This document shows, piece by piece, positions 1 through 8,257 of a stretch of DNA of 36,907 nucleotides. The position numbers were made by a program, and so were the translations under genes. Numbering within the stretch: the stretch's first letter is position 1; the number at the start of each line of letters is the position of its first letter. This stretch comes from Deltaproteobacteria bacterium (lineage in GTDB: Bacteria > Desulfobacterota > Desulfobaccia > Desulfobaccales > 0-14-0-80-60-11): contig JAPLJC010000201.1 in assembly GCA_026388765.1 (NCBI GenBank), forward strand, positions 1 to 36,907, written 5' to 3'. The notes beneath the pieces were generated by a model that was not told the origin of the DNA, did no database searches, and saw only the letters and a list, made by a program, of their open reading frames with translations.

Positions 1-794
1 GCAGCCGGAGCCTCAGGAGCCGGCGGGGCCGGGGCCGGGGCCGCTTGCGCTTCTGCTTCCAACTGGGCCGCGGCCGCTTCCTTATCGATTTGCCCCTGGA
101 GGCGCTCCTCCGCCAGTTTCTTGCCCTCCACCACCGCATCGGCGATGCGGGAGGTGAGGAGGCGGATGGCGCGAATGGCGTCGTCATTGCCCGGCATGGG
201 ATAATCGATCTCCGTGGGGTCGCAGTTGCTGTCGACTATGGCCAGCAAGGGGACGTTGACCTTGCGGGCTTCCATGACGGCGATGTCTTCCTTGCGGGGG
301 TCCACCACGTAGACGATGTCGGGCAGGCGCCCCATATTCTTGATGCCGCCCAGGGAGCGCTCCAACTTGGCGGCCTTTTTTTCCATCATCAGGATTTCTT
401 TTTTGGGGAAGCGTTTGATGGTACCGTCTTCCTTCATGGTCTCAAATTCTTTCAGGCGCGCAATGGAGCGGCTAATAGTCTGGAAGTTGGTGAGCATGCC
501 TCCCAGCCAACGGTGGTTGACATAGAACATGCCGCAGCGTTGGGCCTCTTCGCGGATGGCGTCCTGGGCCTGCTTCTTGGTGCCCACAAAGAGGACGATG
601 CCGCCGTCCGCCACCCGGTCCACCACGTAATTGTAGGCGGTCTTGAAAAACTGGACGGTCTTTTGCAGGTCGATGATGTGGATGCCGTTTCTGGCCCCGA
701 AGATATAGGGCGCCATCTTGGGGTTCCAACGGCGGGTCTGGTGGCCGAAATGCACCCCGGCCTCCAGCAGTTCCTTCATGGTGACATACGCCAT
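1..794 (-). CDS. rpsB: 30S ribosomal protein S2, partial (3' end outside window)
   Basis: Structural protein of the small ribosomal subunit. Reading the minus strand from the ATG at 794 gives [19 protein letters not shown], then [40 protein letters not shown] and [19 protein letters not shown], all hallmark S2 segments. About 264 codons are visible without a stop; the C-terminus turns Ala/Pro/Glu-rich and runs off the left edge, so it is longer than the compact E. coli-type tail. The start is fixed by a GGAGGAAG ribosome site 6-7 bases upstream. A good promoter lies at 920-948 and the leader between is structured. tsf would be expected next, beyond the window. Confidence 0.97.
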   Translation of the reverse strand, partial: MAYVTMKELLEAGVHFGHQTRRWNPKMAPYIFGARNGIHIIDLQKTVQFFKTAYNYVVDRVADGGIVLFVGTKKQAQDAIREEAQRCGMFYVNHRWLGGMLTNFQTISRSIARLKEFETMKEDGTIKRFPKKEILMMEKKAAKLERSLGGIKNMGRLPDIVYVVDPRKEDIAVMEARKVNVPLLAIVDSNCDPTEIDYPMPGNDDAIRAIRLLTSRIADAVVEGKKLAEERLQGQIDKEAAAAQLEAEAQAAPAPAPPAPEAPA

Positions 795-840
795 AATTTA
801 CTTCCTCCGGTTAGTCCGCCGCTCCGCCGACGACGGGGCC

Positions 841-896
841 ACCGGAGGCAGCCTGAAAAACAGACTTCCGGCACCAGCCCGCCCTGGCGGGGCGTG
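841..896 (-). promoter_or_regulatory. structured 5' leader of rpsB
   Basis: Two hairpins can be drawn in the transcribed leader: CCCGC/GCGGG around 881-894, and a CCGGA/TCCGG stem enclosing a CTG-AAAAA-CAG loop around 842-870. S2 autoregulates through its leader in other bacteria; a link to this structure is inference. Confidence 0.35.
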
Positions 897-919
897 AGTA
901 GTTTAATTCAAATCGAATT

Positions 920-948
920 TTTATAACAGATAATCGATGACTTTACAA
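920..948 (-). promoter_or_regulatory. sigma70-type promoter of rpsB
   Basis: On the minus strand: -35 TTGTAA (948-943), 17-base spacer, -10 TATAAA (925-920) preceded by TGT, an extended -10. It lies about 125 bases upstream of the rpsB start. Confidence 0.7.
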
Positions 949-1136
949 GGGGTTTCAGGCGGACACTTTCTCCGGCCGAGAATTCTCCGGGATGGCCAGG
1001 GCTTTAGGCAGCAGCGGCGGCCCGCCGGCGCCTTGCCCAGGGGCGCACCAGGCGACCCTTATTATTATAATTAATATTTTCGAGAAAAGCTTCTGATCCC
1101 GCGTAGGACGAACCCTGACAGAATAATCATGATCCC

Positions 1137-1183
1137 GCCGACATAAAAATCGGAGTCGCACCGATAGCGAAAATCCTGTCGGC
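1137..1183 (+). promoter_or_regulatory. two-tier stem-loop in the leader of the Sec-rhodanese gene
   Basis: GCCGACA (1137-1143) pairs perfectly with TGTCGGC (1177-1183) and encloses a second stem ATCGG (1149-1153)/CCGAT (1161-1165). It sits 78 bases upstream of the start codon. No known riboswitch family was recognised. Confidence 0.35.
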
Positions 1184-1260
1184 CTCTATTATCTAAACAG
1201 ATTTCAGAGGATGCCACCATACCCCACAAGAAAATCCTAATACCAAAAAGGAACTGAGAC

Positions 1261-1971
1261 ATGAGCGAAATTGCGAAGGGAAGCACCCCCACCAGTCTGG
1301 AAGGCGCGCAAGTGGTATCTCCAAAGGAAGCCAGACAGATTCAGGCGCAGGGAGGATTGCTGATCGCCTGCTACACCCACATGACGGATTGGGTTCAGGC
1401 CCGGCCGGTTGCTGCCATTCACATTACCATGGATGTCCCTAAAGATCATAAACGGCCGGACTTCGACTTGGCAGAGGCCCAATTCGATATGTCGGCGCTG
1501 CCGGAGGACAAAGCGCGTCCCCTGGTGGTGTTCTGTGCGGATGATATGTGATGGAAATCCTATCATGCTGCCAGGCTGGCAGTGAGAGCCGGATATAATA
1601 ACGTTAACTGGATGAGGGTGGGCATCAAGGGCTGGCATAAGGCCTTTTATGCCACGGCATCTGATTCAAAGGTCTTCATGGCGTTGATGGACCTCAATCA
1701 GAGTGATCCCGAAAAATGGATCATTGACCAAGGCAGGACCAAATTTCTAAAGAATCCGACCTTTCTGGATTTGCGCTCGCCGGAGCAATTCGACCAGGGA
1801 CACGTGGCCGGGGCGATCAATATCCCCTATGCGGATTTGTGGACGTTCGACAATTTCGAGAAAGTCAATAAGAGCCGGGATATCGTGCTAATTTTTGATA
1901 ATCCGGTGGTGGCCGGCGCCTTGGCCCTGACCTTGAGGCTGCTGGATTATCAAGCGTTTATTTTGGCCTAG
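1261..1971 (+). CDS. tandem rhodanese-domain selenoprotein (UGA = Sec97)
   Basis: Predicted sulfur/selenium-transfer protein of 236 residues if the TGA at 1549-1551 is read as selenocysteine. The frame before the TGA (96 codons) and after it is the same. The junction reads VVFCADDM-U-WKSYHAARLA, matching the rhodanese active-site pattern C-x4-C-W-K-S-Y-x-A-A, with U exactly at the catalytic Cys. It continues with AGYNNVNW...GWHKA, a normal rhodanese end. A second domain follows (FLDLRSPEQFDQGHVAGAIN, residues ~155-236) whose active-site loop reads IFDNPVVAG without Cys, so it is probably structural. Start ATG has an AAAGGAA site. A SECIS-like hairpin follows the TGA. The alternative is a nonsense mutation; placement and hairpin argue against that. 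No sel genes are in the window. Confidence 0.85.
1549..1594 (+). promoter_or_regulatory. bacterial SECIS-like element
   Basis: Right after the in-frame TGA, CTGCCA (1568-1573) pairs with TGGCAG (1577-1582) around loop GGC. A lower stem ATCC (1557-1560)/GGAT (1591-1594) is also possible. There are 22 bases between the TGA and the loop, and the loop begins with G, as expected for a bacterial SECIS read by SelB. Confidence 0.7.
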
Positions 1972-2050
1972 CGGTCGGGGGCGCACTCTACCGCAGATTC
2001 AATTCCCATAAAGCACCTTCCACATTTCATCCTCCCGTTCCAAAGGTATT

Positions 2051-2078
2051 GTAGGGGCGGCTCGTGAGCCGCCCCTAC
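2051..2078. repeat. palindromic element GTAGGGGCGG type
   Basis: GTAGGGGCGGCTC (2051-2063) and its exact complement (2066-2078) form a 13-bp palindrome between the convergent rhodanese and MFS genes. It may act as a bidirectional terminator. Related cores occur at 16431, 19356, 20613, 23113 and 28503. Confidence 0.75.
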
Positions 2079-2138
2079 GACACCTTCCAAAAATACCAAA
2101 ACTTTTGGCAACGACTTGGGCTAAAGAACTATCTCGGA

Positions 2139-3410
2139 TTATGAGGATAGAGAAGTGGGTGGCGGCATGGGAGCGGCCTCCGGCGGCCCCGGGGCGCTGA
2201 AATCGAAGTGGCGCAGGTCGGGGTAGCGCAACAGGACCAGTCCGGCGCAGAGGGCCGCAAAGAGGCTGCCGCCGGAGATGGCCAGCCCCGGGCTGGTGTA
2301 ATGGGCCGTCACCCCGTAGATGATGCTGCCCACCGGGGCGAAGCCCATGACGATGAGCCCGAAAAGGCTCATGAGGCGGCCCCGCAGTTCATCGGGCACA
2401 TTAAGCTGCAGCAGGCTGTTGCCGGTGGAGAGCTGGGTCACCATGCCGTAACCGGACATGAAGATGAAGCCCAGGGCGGCGTAATAGTTGCCGCAGAGCC
2501 CCAGCCCCACCAGCCCGAGGAGAAACAGGCCCAGCCCCGCCAGAAAGGAGGGCATGGGGGGGCGGCTTTGCAGGCGGCGGGCCAGGGTGAGGCCGCCCAG
2601 AAAGGCTCCCAGGCCGCTGGCGGCCATGAGGATACCGAAGCCCCGGGGGCCCACCCCCAGGGTGGCCCGGGCCAGCATGGGTAGCAGCACGTAATAGGGC
2701 ATGGCGAAGACCGCCACCAGGGACATCAGCAGCAGGACCAGCCGCAACTCCCGCCGGGTCCAGAGGTAATCCAACAGTTCCTTCCAGGCGTGCAGAAAGG
2801 GCTTCCAGGGCGTCTGGCGAGCCTGAGGCAGACGCATCATGGCCAGGGCCAGGATTACCGCCAGAAAGCTGGCGGCATTGAGGAAGAAGCAGTTGGCCAT
2901 GCCCACTGCGGCGATGATCGCCCCGCCCACGGCCGGCCCCAGCACCCGGGTGAAGTTGAACAGGGTAGAGTTAAGGGCAATGGCGTTGGGCAGGTCCGGC
3001 TTGCCCACCAGGTCCACGATGAAGGCCTGGCGCGCCGGGATGTCGAAGGCCATCACCGTGCCGGACAGAAAGACGATCAGGCAGAGGTCCCAAATCTTGA
3101 TGAGTTCCAGGCCCACCAATACCCCCAGGGCCAGGGCCAGGAGGAGCAGGGCCGCCTGGGTGAGGAACATGAGGCGCAGTTTGCTGGTGTGGTCCGCCAC
3201 CACGCCCCCAAGGAAGGAGAAGAGGAGCACCGGCAAGGTCTGCAGCGCCCCCACCAAGCCCAGATAGAAAGAGGAGTTGGTTAGCACCAGGACCAGCCAA
3301 CTGAAGGCCACCGACTGCATCCAGGAGCCGGTGAGAGAAATCATCTGGCCGGTGTAAAATAGTCGGAAATTGCGGTGGCGCAAGGCCTTAAAGGTTCCGG
3401 TAGGATTCAT
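2139..3410 (-). CDS. MFS transporter, exporter type
   Basis: Inner-membrane secondary transporter of 423 residues with about 12 hydrophobic segments. The start, MNPTGTFKALRHRNFRLFYT then GQMISLTGSWMQSVAFSWLV, is the hallmark of the MFS_3 / enterobactin-exporter-like (EntS, MefA) group, followed by GGVVADHTSKLRL, the loop 2-3 MFS motif. DIPARQAFIVDLV and NSTLFNFTRVLGPAVGGAII are also typical. Substrate cannot be told from sequence; the family includes siderophore and drug exporters. It stands alone, convergent with the rhodanese gene; its 5' leader carries a GC-rich hairpin (about 3426-3450) just before the start. Confidence 0.88.
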   Translation of the reverse strand: MNPTGTFKALRHRNFRLFYTGQMISLTGSWMQSVAFSWLVLVLTNSSFYLGLVGALQTLPVLLFSFLGGVVADHTSKLRLMFLTQAALLLLALALGVLVGLELIKIWDLCLIVFLSGTVMAFDIPARQAFIVDLVGKPDLPNAIALNSTLFNFTRVLGPAVGGAIIAAVGMANCFFLNAASFLAVILALAMMRLPQARQTPWKPFLHAWKELLDYLWTRRELRLVLLLMSLVAVFAMPYYVLLPMLARATLGVGPRGFGILMAASGLGAFLGGLTLARRLQSRPPMPSFLAGLGLFLLGLVGLGLCGNYYAALGFIFMSGYGMVTQLSTGNSLLQLNVPDELRGRLMSLFGLIVMGFAPVGSIIYGVTAHYTSPGLAISGGSLFAALCAGLVLLRYPDLRHFDFSAPGPPEAAPMPPPTSLSS

Positions 3411-3574
3411 CTTATCAAGAATGCCGGATTCCCCCGGGGGGGCGTTTCCGGCTGCTACGGTCTCTCCTCATGAGAATAACTAATTTTGCTATTGTAAGGA
3501 ATGCGGCCGTTTCACGCAATCCTTGGGGCCGGACCGCAGGGACCTAAGGGTGACTTGCTCGGACTCATTCTGAC

Positions 3575-3602
3575 TTGACAATTTTCCGGCCTTGGCCATA
3601 AT
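3575..3602 (+). promoter_or_regulatory. sigma70-type promoter of yggT-yggU
   Basis: TTGACA (3575-3580), 16-base spacer, CATAAT (3597-3602), about 35 bases before the YggT start codon. Confidence 0.65.
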
Positions 3603-3637
3603 AAACTAACCTTTGAAGAAAGCACGGAGAATCGGGT

Positions 3638-3937
3638 ATGTTTGCCTTCCGACATTTGCTGGAAGCCCTGGCCTACATCTTGGACCTGGCCCTGAACATT
3701 TACATGTGGGTGATTATCGCCCGAGCTCTCCTTTCCTGGGTAAACCCCGATCCCTACAACCCCATCGTCCGCTTTCTCTATAACGTCACCGAACCGGTGA
3801 TGGCCTGGGTCCGACGGCGGGTGCCCCTGGTTTTTGGCGGCCTCGACCTTTCGCCGCTTCTTATTCTCCTGGCCATAGTCTTTGTCCGGCAATTTCTCGT
3901 GGCCACCCTCTGGGATCTGGCCCGGCAACTCGGTTAA
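3638..3937 (+). CDS. YggT family membrane protein
   Basis: Protein of 99 residues with hydrophobic segments at about residues 8-33 and 65-85. The signature SWVNPDPYNPIVRFLYNVTE is diagnostic of YggT, as are a downstream PVMAWVRRRVP and DLSPLLILL. YggT proteins are small integral membrane proteins of uncertain role, linked elsewhere to osmotic shock, cell division or thylakoid organisation. The start ATG follows a GGAGAAT site. The next gene begins 18 bases downstream and both probably come from the promoter at 3575. Confidence 0.92.
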   Translation: MFAFRHLLEALAYILDLALNIYMWVIIARALLSWVNPDPYNPIVRFLYNVTEPVMAWVRRRVPLVFGGLDLSPLLILLAIVFVRQFLVATLWDLARQLG

Positions 3938-3955
3938 TAGTTTCGGATCTTAAAG

Positions 3956-4255
3956 ATGTCCTTTTACCAGGCCACTGGCCAGGGATACCTGGTGCGCCTG
4001 ACCGTGTCGCCGGGAGCTCGGCACACCGCAGTGGTGGGCCTGCATGGCGACCGGCTCAAGGTGCGGCTGGCGGCCGCCCCGGAAAAAGGAGCCGCCAACC
4101 GCGAACTCATCGCTTTCCTGGCCAGGGCCCTTAATCTCCCCAAAAACGCCTTCCGCCTCCTGGGGGCCCAAAGCCGCAGCAAGGTGGTGGAAATCCACGA
4201 TCTCTCCCCGGATCTGGCGCTCCGTTTGGAAGGTCTCCTCGCCGCCTCTCCATAA
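3956..4255 (+). CDS. DUF167 / YggU family protein
   Basis: Soluble 99-residue protein of the UPF0235 (DUF167) family. Seen: VSPGARHTAVVGLHGDRLKV, then RLAAAPEKGAANRELIAFLA and GAQSRSKVVEI, the conserved core in order. Biochemical role unknown in the family. Coupling of yggT and yggU is common across proteobacteria, so the pair is probably an operon. Between 4256 and 4489 no gene is evident; the stretch is AT-rich. Confidence 0.92.
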   Translation: MSFYQATGQGYLVRLTVSPGARHTAVVGLHGDRLKVRLAAAPEKGAANRELIAFLARALNLPKNAFRLLGAQSRSKVVEIHDLSPDLALRLEGLLAASP

Positions 4256-4489
4256 CGCTCTTTAGAAAAATTTAAATTTAAAAGAATTAATGGCTAGAGT
4301 TTATTAATATTCCTCAGTTTGAGGGGGGAAAAATAGGTATCTAGAGCCGCATTCAAAGGGGAGATTAGTCTAAGGCATAAATTCCAAGCCTCTCCAACTC
4401 ATTCCGCCAATTCTTGACAAGGGGAGTCTTGATGACCAAACTTACTTCAAGGGATAGGCAGCGTGAGCCTTGGGGGCGGTTTGGCCAGT

Positions 4490-5596
4490 ATGAAGGAATA
4501 TTATGAGATTTTAGGAATCGCCAATGATGCCTCCCAAGAGGACATTAAAGGCACTTACCGGCGGTTGGCTCTCAAGTATCACCCCGACAAAAATCCCGGG
4601 GACCATGAAGCGGAAGAGCAATTCAAGCTAATTTCCGAAGCCTATCAGGTCCTGTCGGATACCGAGAAACGGCAGCTTTATGATTTATACGGCCATGCGG
4701 GGTTGGCGGACATGGACCTCGGCGGCTTCAGCGGTTTTGAAGATATCTTCGGCTCCTTTGGGGAGATGTTCGAAGAATTCTTCAGCTTCGGCAATCACCG
4801 CACCCGGTCCGACCGCCCCCAAGCCGGGGCCGATCTGCGGCACCAGGTGGTCCTGACCCTGGAGGACGTGGCCCATGGCCTGGAAACCAGCCTGGAGGTG
4901 GAACGCCGGGTTAGCTGTCGGCGCTGCGGCGGCAACGGTCTGGAACCTGGCGCTCAGCGTCAAACCTGTCCCCGGTGCGGCGGTCGGGGTCAGGTGAGCC
5001 AGTCCCGGGGGCTCCTGAAGATCTTCAACAACTGCCCGGACTGTCTCGGCGCCGGCACCTTCATCACTTCCCCCTGCTTCAACTGTGGCGGCTCCGGCAT
5101 GGTGAAGGAGAAGAAGCAGCTCCAGGTGCGGATTCCGCCGGGGGTGGATACCGGCACTCGCCTGCGTCTCCGGGGTGAGGGGGAAGCCGGCTCCCTGGGC
5201 GGGCCAGCCGGCGATCTCTACCTGGAAGTGCAGCTCGCGCCGCACCCCATCTTCACCCGGCAAGCCCGGGACCTCCATTACCAGGCTCAGCTCTCCATGG
5301 TGGCTGCGGCCCTGGGCACGGCCATAAACATCCCCACCCTTAACTCCCGGAAACGTCTGGAGGTGCCGCCCGGCACCCAACCCGGGGCCACCTTTCGCCT
5401 CCGGGGCGAGGGGCTGCCGGGTCTGAAGGGCAATCCCCGGGGCGACCTGGTGGTGGAAATGGCGATGGAGACCCCCACCAATCTCACCCCGCAACAAAAG
5501 AAGCTGCTCAAGGAATTTCTTAAATCCCAGCCTGAACAAAAGGGCAAGAAGATCAAGATAAAAGGTGGTGGCGAAGGGCTGAGTTTCGAGTTTTGA
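4490..5596 (+). CDS. dnaJ: chaperone protein DnaJ
   Basis: Hsp40 co-chaperone that delivers clients to DnaK and stimulates its ATPase. Numbering from [11 protein letters not shown] domain residues 1-66 with HPD at 31-33; Gly/Phe region ~70-105; four zinc repeats CRRCGGNG (143), CPRCGGRG (160), CPDCLGAG (182), CFNCGGSG (196); then the two beta-sandwich substrate domains and a basic C-terminus ([11 protein letters not shown]). This is a full type I DnaJ of 368 residues. A GTG at 4463 would add nine residues (MSLGGGLAS) with an AGGGAT site, but homology starts at 4490. DnaK and GrpE are not adjacent, so it may be a second copy (CbpA-like use cannot be excluded). Its stop lies inside the hairpin at 5581-5613. 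Confidence 0.93.
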   Translation: MKEYYEILGIANDASQEDIKGTYRRLALKYHPDKNPGDHEAEEQFKLISEAYQVLSDTEKRQLYDLYGHAGLADMDLGGFSGFEDIFGSFGEMFEEFFSFGNHRTRSDRPQAGADLRHQVVLTLEDVAHGLETSLEVERRVSCRRCGGNGLEPGAQRQTCPRCGGRGQVSQSRGLLKIFNNCPDCLGAGTFITSPCFNCGGSGMVKEKKQLQVRIPPGVDTGTRLRLRGEGEAGSLGGPAGDLYLEVQLAPHPIFTRQARDLHYQAQLSMVAAALGTAINIPTLNSRKRLEVPPGTQPGATFRLRGEGLPGLKGNPRGDLVVEMAMETPTNLTPQQKKLLKEFLKSQPEQKGKKIKIKGGGEGLSFEF

Positions 5597-5613
5597 GTTA
5601 AAACTCGAAACTC
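5581..5613. terminator. bidirectional hairpin shared by dnaJ and uvrB ends
   Basis: A perfect 14-bp inverted repeat (arms 5581-5594 and 5600-5613, loop GAGTT) built from heptamers of the type AACTCGA. It contains the dnaJ stop (5594-5596) and touches the uvrB stop (5612-5614). A short T or A run does not follow, so termination strength is uncertain. Confidence 0.6.
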
Positions 5614-7606
5614 AAGCGTATTTGAGTTGTCCCGCCTCCAGGGTCCGGATCTGGTCCCGCAGGGCCGCGGCCCGCTCGAAGTCCAGCTTCTTGGCGGCGG
5701 TCTGCATCTCTTTCTTCAGCTTTCTGATTTGGGCGGGGACATCTTCCACCAGGTAGGCGGCCTGTTCCTCCGCGGCCAGGGGCACGGTGACGTAATCGGC
5801 TTCGTACACCGAGGCCAGCACGTCCTTGATGCGGCTCTGGATGGTCTCCGGGGTGATGCCGTGCTCCTGGTTGTAAGCTGCCTGCACGGTGCGGCGGCGC
5901 TTCGTTTCCTCGATGGCCGCGGCCATGGACGGGGTCACTTTGTCGGCGTAGAACAGCACCTCGCCCCGGACGTTACGGGCCGCCCGGCCGCAGGTCTGAA
6001 TCAGGGAGCGCCCGGAGCGCAAAAAGCCCTCTTTGTCCGCATCAAGGATGGCCACCAGGGAGACTTCCGGCAAGTCCAGCCCTTCCCGCAGCAGGTTGAT
6101 GCCCACCAGGACGTCGAAGACCCCCAGGCGCAGGTCCCGGAGGATCTCCATGCGCTCTAAAGTGGTGATGTCGGAATGGAGGTAGCGCACCTTGAGGCCC
6201 AGGTCCTGGTAGTACTCGGTGAGGTCTTCGGCCATGCGCTTGGTGAGGGTGGTGACCAGCACCCGCTCGCCCCGCTGGACCCGGCCCCGGATCTCCCCCA
6301 GGAGGTCGTCCACCTGGTTGGTGGCCGGCTTGACGGTAATATTGGGGTCCATCAGGCCGGTGGGCCGGACGATTTGCTCCACCACCCGGCCTTCGGCCTG
6401 ACCCATCTCGTAGGGGGCGGGGGTGGCGGAGACGTAGATTATCTGATGCACCCGGGCCTTGAACTCCTCGAAACAGAGGGGCCGGTTGTCCAGGGCCGAG
6501 GGCAGGCGAAAGCCGTAATCCACCAGGGTCCGCTTGCGGGACTGGTCCCCCCGGTACATGCCCTGGAGTTGGGGCACGGTGATGTGGGATTCGTCGATGA
6601 CCACCAGGGATTCCCGGGGAAGGTAGTCCAGCAGGGTAGGGGGGGGCTCCCCCGGGGCCCGGCCGGTGAGGTGCCGGGAGTAGTTCTCGATGCCGTGGCA
6701 GAAGCCCAGCTCCTTCATCATCTCCAGGTCGAAACGAGTGCGCTCTTCCAGACGCTGGGCCTCCAGGAGCTTACCCTGGGCGCGAAACCAGTCCAGGCGC
6801 TCGCTGAGCTCTGCCTCAATGGCGGCCATGGCCTGGCGCCGGGTCAGATCGGTGGTGACATAATGGGAGGCGGGATAGACCGTGATCTTCTGGAGTTTCC
6901 GCAGGGTCGTGCCCCGCAGCGGATCGATTTCCCGGATGGCCTCCACCTTGTCGCCCCAAAACTCGATCCGGATGGCCCGAGCCTCTTCATAGGCTGGAAA
7001 GATCTCCACCCGGTCACCCCGCACCCGAAAGGTGCCCCGGTGGAAGTCGATGTCATTGCGCTCATACAAGATCTCCACCAGTTTGGCCAGGACCTCCCGG
7101 CGGTCCTTCTCCATCCCCTCCTCTAAATAGAGAAGCATGCCGTGATAGGCCTCCGGCGAGCCCAAGCCATAAATGCAAGACACCGAGGCGACGATGATCA
7201 CGTCGTTGCGGTCGAAGAGGGAGCGGGTGGCGGAGTGGCGCATCCGGTCGATGGCTTCGTTGATGGCGGAGTCCTTTTCGATGTAAAGGTCCCTCTGGGG
7301 CACGTAGGCTTCGGGCTGGTAATAATCGTAATAACTGACAAAATACTCCACCGCATTATCCGGAAAGAACTCCTGAAACTCGCCATAGAGCTGGGCCGCC
7401 AGGGTCTTGTTGGGGGCCAACACCAGGGTGGGCAGCTGCAACTGGTCCACCACGTTGGCCACGGTGAAGGTCTTGCCTGAGCCGGTCACCCCCAATAATA
7501 CCTGATGGGGCTGACCGCGCCGCACCCCCCGGGCCAGACCCCTGATGGCCTGCGGCTGATCCCCGGTGGGCTGAAAGGAAGTGACTAAATGGAAACGCTC
7601 AGACAT
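5612..7606 (-). CDS. uvrB: UvrABC system protein B
   Basis: Damage-recognition helicase of nucleotide excision repair; receives DNA from UvrA and recruits UvrC. The 664-residue length is normal. Walker A GVTGSGKT at 39-46; beta-hairpin [20 protein letters not shown] at ~92-112 which clamps DNA; DESH helicase motif in [14 protein letters not shown]; motif V/VI region [17 protein letters not shown] and [10 protein letters not shown]-terminal UVR domain ([20 protein letters not shown]) that binds UvrC. All key residues are present. Transcribed alone, convergent with dnaJ. An extended -10 lies at 7633-7641; no clear LexA box was seen. Confidence 0.98.
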   Translation of the reverse strand: MSERFHLVTSFQPTGDQPQAIRGLARGVRRGQPHQVLLGVTGSGKTFTVANVVDQLQLPTLVLAPNKTLAAQLYGEFQEFFPDNAVEYFVSYYDYYQPEAYVPQRDLYIEKDSAINEAIDRMRHSATRSLFDRNDVIIVASVSCIYGLGSPEAYHGMLLYLEEGMEKDRREVLAKLVEILYERNDIDFHRGTFRVRGDRVEIFPAYEEARAIRIEFWGDKVEAIREIDPLRGTTLRKLQKITVYPASHYVTTDLTRRQAMAAIEAELSERLDWFRAQGKLLEAQRLEERTRFDLEMMKELGFCHGIENYSRHLTGRAPGEPPPTLLDYLPRESLVVIDESHITVPQLQGMYRGDQSRKRTLVDYGFRLPSALDNRPLCFEEFKARVHQIIYVSATPAPYEMGQAEGRVVEQIVRPTGLMDPNITVKPATNQVDDLLGEIRGRVQRGERVLVTTLTKRMAEDLTEYYQDLGLKVRYLHSDITTLERMEILRDLRLGVFDVLVGINLLREGLDLPEVSLVAILDADKEGFLRSGRSLIQTCGRAARNVRGEVLFYADKVTPSMAAAIEETKRRRTVQAAYNQEHGITPETIQSRIKDVLASVYEADYVTVPLAAEEQAAYLVEDVPAQIRKLKKEMQTAAKKLDFERAAALRDQIRTLEAGQLKYA

Positions 7607-7632
7607 GATATAAAGATCGGCAAATTTTTATA

Positions 7633-7641
7633 ATTATAACA
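7633..7641 (-). promoter_or_regulatory. extended -10 of uvrB
   Basis: TGTTATAAT on the minus strand, about 27 bases before the uvrB start codon. No matching -35 was seen; the palindrome at 7641-7681 occupies that region. Confidence 0.5.
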
Positions 7642-7681
7642 TTTTTTGGGCGGGTGGCCTGCGGCCACCCGCCCAAAAAAT
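7641..7681. repeat. 19-bp perfect palindrome with flanking A/T tracts
   Basis: ATTTTTTGGGCGGGTGGCC (7641-7659) and its exact complement (7663-7681) around TGC. With T6 and A6 at the ends it resembles a terminator in either direction, although it sits upstream of uvrB, next to its -10. Confidence 0.75.
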
Positions 7682-7691
7682 GGGAAATGAT

Positions 7692-7794
<103 letters not shown>

Positions 7795-7799
7795 CATCT

Positions 7800-8078
7800 T
7801 TAACTGCTGATCTTGTCGAACTCCTCGATTGTTACCGCGGGGCAGGTGGTAAAACCGATGCCCGTCATCTTGCTCAGGGCCAACGAAGCCTTCATGGCGG
7901 CCTCTATTCCCGGCAGGGTGACGATAAACACCAGGTCGTATTTGCCCAGTAGGGCGTACGTGCCCTTCACTTCCCCACCCAGTTGTTTGATCAGATCTAC
8001 GGCCTTTTGGGTGCGCCCCGGGCTCATCTCCTTCATCGCCTGGGCTGAATATTTGCCGAACATCAAAAATGTGGCCAT
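7800..8078 (-). CDS. GYD domain-containing protein
   Basis: Protein of 92 residues. MATFLMFGKYSAQAMKEMSP, then RTQKAVDLIKQLGGEVKG and LLGKYDLVFIVTLPGIEAAM match the GYD (PF08734) family, small ferredoxin-fold alpha/beta dimers of unknown function; the GKYD here stands for the name-giving motif. Start ATG has AAAGGAGA nine bases upstream. It is downstream of cysS on the same strand but separated by about 180 bases with a large hairpin, so probably its own unit. A TTGATTCTCAATC palindrome (8108-8120) lies in its promoter region and resembles two sites at 29541 and 29608. Confidence 0.87.
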   Translation of the reverse strand: MATFLMFGKYSAQAMKEMSPGRTQKAVDLIKQLGGEVKGTYALLGKYDLVFIVTLPGIEAAMKASLALSKMTGIGFTTCPAVTIEEFDKISS

Positions 8079-8107
8079 ATTAAAATCTCCTTTTTAAGTT
8101 AATAAGG

Positions 8108-8120
8108 TTGATTCTCAATC
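8108..8120. promoter_or_regulatory. operator-like palindrome upstream of GYD gene
   Basis: TTGATTCTCAATC, one of three similar sites in the window (others 29541-29553 and 29608-29620). TTGA and TCAA half-sites are separated by three bases. Regulator unknown; a Fur-family half-site is only a suggestion. Confidence 0.35.
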
Positions 8121-8142
8121 GGCATTCGTTGATCTCTTTTGA

Positions 8143-8181
8143 GCCGTGGAAGTCAGGGCCGTAGGTCCTGACTTCCACGGC
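8143..8181. repeat. 15-bp palindrome between cysS and GYD gene
   Basis: GCCGTGGAAGTCAGG (8143-8157) with its exact complement (8167-8181) and a 9-base loop. Probably a dispersed palindrome acting as cysS terminator. A second, imperfect GC-rich hairpin follows at about 8207-8241. Confidence 0.7.
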
Positions 8182-8257
8182 CATCCTTATGGGGGTGTGA
8201 GGGAGGGCCGGGGCCCCTTACAAAAGAGCCCCTGGCCCCTTACCCACAAACATCATA

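Noticed and set aside
45-926. Long plus-strand frame opposite rpsB
   Set aside because: The minus strand reads as ribosomal protein S2 throughout; the plus frame has no family resemblance and is a shadow.
1549-1582. Two separate short genes (1261-1551 and 1582-1971)
   Set aside because: Both parts are in one frame, the gap codes for the conserved WKSYHAARLA segment, and neither part is a full rhodanese pair alone.
4685-5539. Minus-strand frame opposite dnaJ
   Set aside because: Low-complexity shadow of a high-GC gene; dnaJ motifs on the plus strand are complete.
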